Source of the DNA: HyVt-337 sp964428895
Lineage (GTDB): Bacteria; Planctomycetota; Phycisphaerae; SM23-33
NCBI GenBank assembly: GCA_964428895.1
Contig: CAYRZU010000011.1
Coordinates: 1 to 58,739 of the forward strand
Direction: 5' to 3'
DNA length: 58,739 nucleotides
The position numbers and the translations under genes were made by a program. Within the stretch, counting starts at the first letter, position 1; every line of letters starts with the position of its first letter. Positions 52,508 to 58,739 of this stretch are shown piece by piece. The notes under the pieces were generated by a model. It saw nothing but the letters and a program-made list of their open reading frames with translations. It had not been told where the DNA came from and did no database searches.

Positions 52508-53417
52508 CGAACCAGTTAGCACGTTCCAACGAGACCTCGAAGCGGGCAAGTTCGTCGTGACCGCCGAAATCGGCCCGCCCAAGGGCACGAACATCGCTCC
52601 GGTGATCCATGAGGCTGAGGAGTTCCTCAAGAGCGAACAGATCTCGGCCGTCAACGTCACCGATATCCAGACCGCCGTCATGCGCGGGTCTAGCATGGTT
52701 GGGGCCAAGCTGCTGCACGACGTGGGCATCGAGCCGGTCCTGCAAATGGTCACGCGCGACCGGAACCGTCTGGCCCTGCAATCGGACTTGCTGGCGGCCT
52801 ACATCTTCGGCATCCGCAACGTGCTCTGCCTGACCGGTGACCACACCACCATGGGCGACCATCCCGAAGCCATGCCCGTTTACGACCTGGACTCGGTGTC
52901 GCTGCTGGAGGCGATCGGCAAGCTGGAGGGCGGCACGGACCTTGGCAAGGACATGAAGGGCAACGCCAACGAGTTGGACGGCGTGCCCAAGTTCTTCAAG
53001 GGGTGCTGCGTGACGCCCTGTGCCGATGAGGTCGACCCGCAGGTGATCAAGCTGGAAAAGAAGGTCGAAGCCGGCGCCCAGTTCGTGCAGACCCAGGCCG
53101 TCTACGAGCCCAAGGCCTTCGAGACCTTCATGAAGAAGGTCGAGCACATCGACGTGCCGATCCTGGTCGGCATCGTGATGCTCAAGAACGCGGGCATGGG
53201 CAAATACATGAACCGCGGCGTGCCCGGCGTGGTCGTGCCGGACGACATCATCCAACGCCTGACCGACTGCGAGAAGGAGGACCGCCAGAAGGTCTCCATC
53301 GAAATTTGCGGCGAATTGATCGCGTCGATGAAGGACATGTGCCAAGGCGCTCACCTGATGACGCTCGGCTGGGACCACTGCGTGCCGGACATCATCAAGG
53401 CTGCCGGCGCGGTGTAG
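52500..53417 (+). CDS. metF: 5,10-methylenetetrahydrofolate reductase
   Basis: The protein has 305 residues with a TIM-barrel FAD enzyme fold. Key residues are in AEIGPPKG (catalytic glutamate), LTGDHTTMGDHP (the GDHP flavin motif) and FVQTQAVYE. It interconverts methylene- and methyl-THF. With metV it forms the MetVF type that uses ferredoxin, NADH or other donors depending on extra subunits. The upstream PduS- and GltD-type genes are the likely candidates. It ends in a shared terminator before folD. Confidence 0.95.
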   Translation: MSSEPVSTFQRDLEAGKFVVTAEIGPPKGTNIAPVIHEAEEFLKSEQISAVNVTDIQTAVMRGSSMVGAKLLHDVGIEPVLQMVTRDRNRLALQSDLLAAYIFGIRNVLCLTGDHTTMGDHPEAMPVYDLDSVSLLEAIGKLEGGTDLGKDMKGNANELDGVPKFFKGCCVTPCADEVDPQVIKLEKKVEAGAQFVQTQAVYEPKAFETFMKKVEHIDVPILVGIVMLKNAGMGKYMNRGVPGVVVPDDIIQRLTDCEKEDRQKVSIEICGELIASMKDMCQGAHLMTLGWDHCVPDIIKAAGAV

Positions 53418-53443
53418 TTCAAGCCGCGAATCAGCGCAAACGA

Positions 53444-53480
53444 AAAGCGTGGTGAGCCATCTGGCCCACCACGCTTTCTT
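53444..53480. terminator. Convergent terminator between metF and folD
   Basis: A 15-base-pair hairpin with one A-C mismatch: arms 53444-53458 and 53463-53477, loop ATCT. A-rich bases precede it and TTTCTT follows, so it can terminate metF transcripts and, on the other strand, folD transcripts. Confidence 0.85.
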
Positions 53481-53500
53481 GTTGCACTATATGCCTGCCG

Positions 53501-54478
53501 TTACGCCATGGCCTTGGCGCAGGCGATGGTGTTGCGGAGCAGGATGGCGACCGTCATCGGGCCCACGCCGCCCGGGACCGGCGTGATGGCGGAGGCCTTT
53601 TCCTTGGCGCCTTCGAAGTCCACATCGCCGACGGTTTGCATGGCGTTCTTGCCCTTGTCGTTCTTGAGCGGCTCGCCGGCATCGTCGAAGCCCTTGGGGA
53701 TGCGGTTGATGGCCACGTCGATGACGATAGCGCCGTCCTTGACCATATCGGCCGAGACCAACGGGGACAGGTCGGGCAGGGAGACGTCTTCGCCCGCCTT
53801 CTTCTTGCGGCTGTAGCCACGCCACTTGGCCTGGCTGACGCCGGCGGCGACGAACAGAATGTCCGCGGCCTTGGTGTGGGCGGCGAGATCTGTGGTGGCC
53901 ACGTGGCAGACGGTAACCGTGGGGCTTTCGTTCAGCGATTGCAGCAGCATGGCCGCGATGGGCTTGCCGACAATCTCGCTGTGACCGACCACGACCGTTT
54001 CCTTGCCGGCCAGGTCGCTGGTGGTCTGCTTCAGCAGTTCCACGGCCCCGGCGGCGGTGCAAGGGCTGACCACGGACCCGCCGTAGAACAGGCGTCCCAT
54101 ATTCTCGGGGTGCATGCCTTCAACGTCCTTGTCCGGCGAGATCGTCACCTGCACTTTGCGGGCGTCAATCTGCGGGGGAACGGGCATTTGCAGAATCAGG
54201 CCGTTGACCTTGGGGTCGGCGTTGAGGTCGCCGATCTTGGCCAGCAGGTCGGCCTCGGACATATCTTCGGGCAGTTCGAGCAGCTCATACTCGAGACCGG
54301 CCGCCTCGCACTGCTTGCGCTGCATGTTGGTGTAGATCTTGGAGGCGGGGTTCTCACCCACCTGCACCGCCACGAGATGGGGCGGGCGGCCGGCGGCGGT
54401 TAGCTCGGCCGCATCGGCTTTGACTTGGTCTGTGATGGCCTGGGCGATGGCTTCGCCGTCGATGATTGTGGCTGCCAT
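53501..54478 (-). CDS. folD: Methylenetetrahydrofolate dehydrogenase/cyclohydrolase FolD, with a changed catalytic lysine
   Basis: The protein has 325 residues, about 35 more than usual, with the extra part near residues 220-275. Motifs include ILQMPVPPQID, PDKDVEGMHP and VVVGHSEIVGKP, and the NADP-binding PVPGGVGPMT end. In FolD the segment S-x-x-Y-x-x-x-K carries the lysine (Lys56 of human MTHFD1) needed for cyclohydrolase activity. Here it reads SKIYTNMQRKQ, with Gln53 in that place, so dehydrogenase without cyclohydrolase is likely. It follows the DUF2520 gene by 3 bases. Confidence 0.93.
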   Translation of the reverse strand: MAATIIDGEAIAQAITDQVKADAAELTAAGRPPHLVAVQVGENPASKIYTNMQRKQCEAAGLEYELLELPEDMSEADLLAKIGDLNADPKVNGLILQMPVPPQIDARKVQVTISPDKDVEGMHPENMGRLFYGGSVVSPCTAAGAVELLKQTTSDLAGKETVVVGHSEIVGKPIAAMLLQSLNESPTVTVCHVATTDLAAHTKAADILFVAAGVSQAKWRGYSRKKKAGEDVSLPDLSPLVSADMVKDGAIVIDVAINRIPKGFDDAGEPLKNDKGKNAMQTVGDVDFEGAKEKASAITPVPGGVGPMTVAILLRNTIACAKAMA

Positions 54479-54481
54479 GGA

Positions 54482-55366
54482 TTACTCCTTAGAGCAAAGT
54501 GTCTGCCGCAACTGTTGTGCGACGTTGTCGTCAATCGTTCCCTTTTGCAGGGCCAGTTCCACCGTCCGTAGTCCGGCGACGCAGTATAGCCTCCGCAGCT
54601 CGGATGAACAGGCCTGAAGTGCTTCCAGATGGCGGCGGATCGTGCCGGTATCTCCCCGGGCAATCGGGCCGGTTAGGGACTGGGCCAGGTCCATCGTGGC
54701 GGCGTTCTGCGCGGTGGCGGTGGTCAGGACCGATAGCGCCTTTCGGGCCGTTGTCTGATCGATGCCGGCGTGGCCCCACATCTGGCAGGCGGCGTCGAGA
54801 AGGGCGGTAGTGTAGTTGCCGGCCATGACGGCACCGGCGTGGTAGAACGCCTTGCCGCCTGAATCCAGCACGGTGGGCAAGCCGCCCAGAGCTTCCGCCA
54901 ACGTCGTTAGCACGTCCACGGTCCGGCCGTCGCCTTCGCAGAAGCAGTGGACCCCTTCAAATCGTTCGATCGCGGCATCGGTGTTGGGGAATGTCTGCAG
55001 GGGATGCATCGAGCCGACCGAACAGCCGGCCTCCCGAGCAGCCGCCAGAATGTCACTGGACAGAGCGCCGCTGCAGTGGGCGACCATGGCGCCGGTCTCA
55101 AAGGCGCCGCCCTTGGCCAGTTGACCACAGACCGTTTCGATCGCATCGTCGCTGACAGTCAGCAAGACCAGTCCACCGGCCGAGGCGGCGTCGGCCATGC
55201 TCATTGCCGGGACATCCCCGCCCATGCGGTCGGCGGCGGCCTGGGCGGATTCGATCCGTCGGCCGCCAACGGCGACCACGGGCAGACCGGCCCGTCGGGC
55301 CAGAACGCCCAGAGCCGTTCCAACCACGCCGGGGCCGATGATCGCAATGGGGGCAATGTCTGTCAT
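54482..55366 (-). CDS. Rossmann-like and DUF2520 domain protein
   Basis: The protein has 294 residues. The N-terminal NADP-type Rossmann fold (IAIIGPGVVGTALG) resembles 6-phosphogluconate or ketopantoate reductase relatives. A helical DUF2520 domain follows (MVAHCSGALSSDIL, SMHPLQTFPNTDAAI, FYHAGAVMAGNYT). The substrate is not known; in other bacteria such genes lie near pantothenate genes. Three bases separate it from folD, so the two are co-transcribed. Confidence 0.82.
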   Translation of the reverse strand: MTDIAPIAIIGPGVVGTALGVLARRAGLPVVAVGGRRIESAQAAADRMGGDVPAMSMADAASAGGLVLLTVSDDAIETVCGQLAKGGAFETGAMVAHCSGALSSDILAAAREAGCSVGSMHPLQTFPNTDAAIERFEGVHCFCEGDGRTVDVLTTLAEALGGLPTVLDSGGKAFYHAGAVMAGNYTTALLDAACQMWGHAGIDQTTARKALSVLTTATAQNAATMDLAQSLTGPIARGDTGTIRRHLEALQACSSELRRLYCVAGLRTVELALQKGTIDDNVAQQLRQTLCSKE

Positions 55367-55438
55367 GGTAGGCGTTGGATCCCCGCGGATATTTCCGGTG
55401 GGGCAGACCGGGAGGATATGCCGACCGCAGCAGTCCCG

Positions 55439-57100
55439 TCAAGCGCTGCCGGTTTCGGCGGCGGGTCCCGTCAGGACGTCGGTCAGGAGGTACTGATGCT
55501 TGTACTGCTCACTGCGGCCACGCCGAAGACGGATGGTCTCCTGCTCGGCTTGTTCGAGTGTTCCGGTGGGCAGCGAGACGGGGTGGACGGCGTCCAGGCG
55601 ACCGCTGATTCGCTTGGAAGCGTACTCTAGGTTCAGTCTGGCCAGGGCGCGGTCGAAGGCATCGGCGAGGACGCCCAAGTCGCCACGGCCATCGATCTCG
55701 GCCCGAAGCTCATAGAAGGGCGTTGCGGCAAACCGCCCTTGAACAACGAAACGTTCAACGGTGGCCCCGGTCGCGGCCGAGGCCTGCTTCATCGCTTCAA
55801 CGACCTGATGCTCGGTGATCTTCTCGCCGGTGATATTGGCGGTGCTCTTTCCCCGACAGAGGAACTCAAAGACCGGGCTTTGGCCGAAGTAATCGACCAC
55901 GCGGACGCGGTCGTCGAGGTTATACCGCCACAGGCCTGCGTAGTTGGTGACGACCAGGAAGTACTCGCCGCCGATTTCCAATTCGTGGGCTCGCAGCGTG
56001 TGGGGATTTGTGTCGCTGTGGTTTTCCGCCGGGATGAACTCCAGGAAGTTGCCCGTAATCTCTGCGACGCCTGCGGGCGTGTTGTCGTCCAGGGGGATCG
56101 AGAACCGACCTTCGCTTGCAATCAAGCCGATGTCGCGAATGGGTGCGTCGTCGAAGAGCTCTCGCAAGCGGGGCAGATAGAGCTTGAGCGTGCCGCCGGT
56201 CCAGTTGGCCAGGAAAGTTACGTTCCAGAAATGCCTGGGCAGTAACTGGCCGTCTTGCCGGACCCCTTCTTCCAGCCGGCGGGCCAGGGCCCGGTTCGGC
56301 TTGAATCGGAAGATCGGTTCGATGCTCTCCTCGAGCGGCCGCGGAGGTGTCATCGTTCCATCGGCGACGTCGCGAATGAGGCGTTCGGTGTGATGTTGTC
56401 CGCTCTCGATCAGCTTGATGGTGCTTGACGGATTGGCGGTGGTAATGAAGCTGACGTCTCGGCCGATACTGCAGCGAAGCAGGGCGTAGTACTTGGTGGC
56501 GGGGTCACTGATGCTTGTTACTTCGGCGGGCGCCGCATACATGCGGCGAACGACGTTCAGTTGTTCCGCCTGCAGGAGACCACTGATGGCGCCGCAGGGA
56601 TGGCCGGCCGGGCCGTCCTTCTCGCGCATGGGTGAGGAAATGGCCAGAATGGATCGAAGCCAAACCGCCTTGTGGTCGAAGATCGCCCGGTAGCCGAAGA
56701 TGCTGAATGTCCGCTTCATGTGAGCGGCGAACGTCGAGGTCACGGGGATGTGCTTGGGCAAGCCCGTCGTGCCGCTGGTCATCGAGAACATCAGCACCTG
56801 CTCATCGTCCGGCAGCAAGGAGGAGTGTTCGCCGGCCAAGACGCGATCCATGTAGGGCCGGTGTGTCTGGTAATCACTGACCGGAATGGCGCGGACAAGC
56901 TCTTCGTAACTCCGAACGGATTCGAGTCCGTGATCGCGGGCGAACGCCGTGCTCTTGTGACGCTCAAGTAGCTGCGCAAGGAGTCGATCTTGAACCGTCT
57001 GGGTCTGCTGATGGGCGCGGAGAAAAGCGCGGACCTTGGTCCCCAGGAGGATGGCGGTTCCTCGAGCAAGGGGTCGCAACATTGTCCGGGTAATTCCCAT
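55439..57100 (-). CDS. GH3 (auxin-responsive promoter) family acyl-adenylating protein
   Basis: The protein has 553 residues. It carries the adenylation P-loop MTSGTTGLPKHIPVT, the ATP-binding segment GLWRYNLDDRVRV and the C-terminal NITGEKITEHQVVEA lysine-containing motif of GH3 proteins. Plant GH3 enzymes join amino acids to plant hormones; the bacterial members are largely uncharacterised. Its neighbours are a membrane alpha/beta hydrolase and fabF, so a lipid or acyl-acid substrate is plausible. Confidence 0.85.
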   Translation of the reverse strand: MGITRTMLRPLARGTAILLGTKVRAFLRAHQQTQTVQDRLLAQLLERHKSTAFARDHGLESVRSYEELVRAIPVSDYQTHRPYMDRVLAGEHSSLLPDDEQVLMFSMTSGTTGLPKHIPVTSTFAAHMKRTFSIFGYRAIFDHKAVWLRSILAISSPMREKDGPAGHPCGAISGLLQAEQLNVVRRMYAAPAEVTSISDPATKYYALLRCSIGRDVSFITTANPSSTIKLIESGQHHTERLIRDVADGTMTPPRPLEESIEPIFRFKPNRALARRLEEGVRQDGQLLPRHFWNVTFLANWTGGTLKLYLPRLRELFDDAPIRDIGLIASEGRFSIPLDDNTPAGVAEITGNFLEFIPAENHSDTNPHTLRAHELEIGGEYFLVVTNYAGLWRYNLDDRVRVVDYFGQSPVFEFLCRGKSTANITGEKITEHQVVEAMKQASAATGATVERFVVQGRFAATPFYELRAEIDGRGDLGVLADAFDRALARLNLEYASKRISGRLDAVHPVSLPTGTLEQAEQETIRLRRGRSEQYKHQYLLTDVLTGPAAETGSA

Positions 57101-57139
57101 GATCCCATTTCCGGTAAAGAGCGCTGGCAGCTACGCCCA

Positions 57140-58201
57140 TCAAGCGACGCCTACGTTGGCCTCCGTTGGCGAGATGATGTCGGTCTCGCTGATGTCCTCG
57201 CGCGCCAAGTGTCGCCGGAAGAACGCGACGGTTCTTGCGGCGTACTCCTTGGGCTGGACGATGACAGACTGATTATGCTTGGCGCCCGGGACGACCCACA
57301 AGTACTTGGGCGTTGGCGCCTCACCATATAGAAAGCGGGTCTGGTCGACTCGAATGTAACTGTCCTTCTGCCCGTGGATGAAGAAGAGCGGCCGGGGCTG
57401 CATTTCCTTCAGGGCCCGGGAAACAGATGGGTACTTGCATCCCATTTTAGGCTGGGCGAACCGGAACATCAGCCACAGTAACGTCCGCCAGAACCGCTCA
57501 TGGTGGTGCTCGTAGACCAGCTTGACCCGGGCAAAGATGTGAGCCCATCGCTTCATCAAAGCAATGACGGTGGTGTCGGTGCAGAAAGCGCCGTCGCAGA
57601 CGATGGCCTTGATGTTCGGATCGCTGGAGGCCGCCAGCAGCCCCGCCCCGGCGCCGCGGGAGATGCCGAACAGGCCGATCTCGACGGGGCGTCCTTCTCC
57701 CGCCAGCATCGAGCCCACGTGGGCGGTGGCGCCGAGAATATCTTCCAGTTCCTTGTCACTGGGCCATTGCAGGGGACGGTACCGCCCTCGGTTGGAGCTC
57801 TCGCCGTGTCCGCGGAAGTCGAAGGTGAAGATGTCGAAACCGTTTTCGACCAGTGGGCGGGCGTAGCGGGCGGAGCTGTACATGTCCGAACCGTACTCGT
57901 GACAGAAGATGATTGTCCCGCGGTACTCACTGCGATTGGGGCTTCGGAGCAGCATGCCGCGCAGGCTCGTGCCGTCGAAACTCCGAAAGCGGACCTCCTC
58001 GCCGGTGAGCCGTTGGAAGTCCAACGGCCCCATGGACAGGGGAGGGGGCGTGTCAATGAAGATATTCAGGCAGATGCGGGCGTAGCGCATCATCAGCAAG
58101 AAGATGAATACCAGAAGGCTCGTCACGGTCAGGGCGATCAGGAACGCCGCCCAGTGACGCGTCAGGGGCACGCCTTCAGCCAGAAGCCAGACTGTTGCCA
58201 T
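57140..58201 (-). CDS. Membrane-anchored alpha/beta hydrolase
   Basis: The protein has 353 residues from ATG 58201. It has one N-terminal membrane helix (FLIALTVTSLLVFIFLL). An alpha/beta hydrolase core follows, with the oxyanion region FCHEYGSD, FDFRGHGESSNRG and the nucleophile elbow GISRGAG (Ser). The late HNQSV segment supplies a histidine, and the late Asp is probably in GQKDSYI. It probably cleaves an ester or amide on the membrane surface. It ends 39 bases before the GH3-type gene. Confidence 0.82.
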   Translation of the reverse strand: MATVWLLAEGVPLTRHWAAFLIALTVTSLLVFIFLLMMRYARICLNIFIDTPPPLSMGPLDFQRLTGEEVRFRSFDGTSLRGMLLRSPNRSEYRGTIIFCHEYGSDMYSSARYARPLVENGFDIFTFDFRGHGESSNRGRYRPLQWPSDKELEDILGATAHVGSMLAGEGRPVEIGLFGISRGAGAGLLAASSDPNIKAIVCDGAFCTDTTVIALMKRWAHIFARVKLVYEHHHERFWRTLLWLMFRFAQPKMGCKYPSVSRALKEMQPRPLFFIHGQKDSYIRVDQTRFLYGEAPTPKYLWVVPGAKHNQSVIVQPKEYAARTVAFFRRHLAREDISETDIISPTEANVGVA

Positions 58202-58278
58202 CTGTGTATTCACGGGATGCCAAGAACCGTACCGCACCCCCTCAAACAAATCAAGCGGCCCCGGTGGCCTCTGAAAGG

Positions 58279-58739
58279 TTAGGACGCTTTGGTGATGATC
58301 AACGTATTATTCTGGCCGCCAAATCCCATGCTGTTGGACATAACGATGTTGGCCTGGGCCTTGCGGGGTTCGTTGGGAACGTAGTCCAGGTCGCAGTCGG
58401 GGTCCGGTGTCTCCTGGTTGATGGTCGGCGGGAGGATCTGATCCCGCAAGGCCAGAACGCAGGTAATCAGTTCGGTGGCGCCGGCCGCGGCGATCAAGTG
58501 GCCCAGCATGCTTTTGACCGAGGACATCGGGGGGACCTTGGCCGGATCGTCGCCAAAGACAGCCTTGATGGCCAGGGTCTCCACCTGGTCGTTTTGCTGG
58601 GTGCCGGTGCCGTGGGCGGAGACGTAGTCAATCTGGTCGGTGGTGATCCCGGCATCGGCCAGGGCGGCCCGCATGGATTGGGCGGCGCCGAATCCGTCGG
58701 GGTCCTGGTCGGTAATGCGAAAGGCGTCGGCGCTGGCGC
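58279..58739 (-). CDS. fabF: Partial 3-oxoacyl-ACP synthase II
   Basis: The gene runs off the right edge; 153 codons of the C-terminal half are present. The active-site histidines are in SAHGTGTQQND and SVKSMLGHLIAAAG, and NSMGFGGQN is the final family motif. The first residues read RITDQDPDGFGAA, which also belongs to the family. FabF extends acyl-ACP chains. The downstream hydrolase gene follows by 77 bases. Confidence 0.94.
   Translation of the reverse strand, partial: ASADAFRITDQDPDGFGAAQSMRAALADAGITTDQIDYVSAHGTGTQQNDQVETLAIKAVFGDDPAKVPPMSSVKSMLGHLIAAAGATELITCVLALRDQILPPTINQETPDPDCDLDYVPNEPRKAQANIVMSNSMGFGGQNNTLIITKAS

Overview
The window is a high-GC (roughly 60-65 % by eye) bacterial chromosome segment from a diderm. 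It carries a full outer-membrane and lipid A block (bamA, ompH/skp, lpxD, an lpxC-fabZ fusion, lpxA and an lpxA-like paralog), MCE/Mla-type lipid transport, queuosine genes and many small secreted or lipid-anchored proteins. The lpxC-fabZ fusion, the long tails on ribosomal proteins, a GH35 enzyme and BMC-type genes suggest a Planctomycetota-like organism (Phycisphaerae would fit). That placement is inference; there is no rRNA here. An internal run of 100 Ns flanked by the same 55 bases shows that this is a scaffolded draft, probably from a metagenome.

Layout. 1-2113: a partial metal/permease gene, rubrerythrin and galE, all on the minus strand. 2362-7446: mfd and a large PpiC-type lipoprotein, plus strand, broken by the assembly gap. 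7455-15477 (minus): bamA, ompH, lpxD, lpxC-fabZ, lpxA-like, lpxA and a Gfo/Idh oxidoreductase, tightly packed and mostly overlapping. 15721-21604 (minus): tRNA-Gln, prs, L25, pth, S6, ssb, S18, L9 and dnaB, a classic translation/replication cluster. 21879-23219: a DUF401 membrane protein on the plus strand. 23235-26860 (minus): S16, trmD, L19, yraN, tatD, moxR. 27012-33894 (minus): mlaF, mlaD, a PpiC lipoprotein, rnfC, rnfD, queE, queD and a LysM lipoprotein. 34129-36445 (plus): zwf and pgl, the oxidative pentose phosphate branch. 36442-43574 (minus): a secreted protein of unknown function followed by an oligopeptide ABC operon (oppA-B-C-D-F) in which both oppA and oppD carry single-base frameshifts.

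44155-53417 (plus) is the most unusual part: a GH35 beta-galactosidase-like enzyme, an HU protein, then a PduS/RnfC2-type Fe-S flavoprotein, a PduT-type tandem BMC protein with its Fe-S cysteine kept, a GltD-like flavoprotein with ferredoxin domains and a degenerate FlpD/MvhD domain, MetV and MetF. A convergent folD with a Lys-to-Gln change at the cyclohydrolase lysine follows. I read this as a folate one-carbon module in which methylene-THF reductase (MetF-MetV) is wired to an unusual electron-transfer set that borrows two parts normally found in propanediol microcompartments. No hexameric or pentameric shell protein is present, so an enclosed compartment is not supported by the window.

53501-58739 (minus): partial fabF, a membrane-anchored alpha/beta hydrolase, a GH3-family acyl-adenylating enzyme, a DUF2520 Rossmann protein and folD. 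Several good sigma70-like promoters (16-18 base spacers), two palindromic operator candidates and one strong convergent terminator can be read directly from the sequence.
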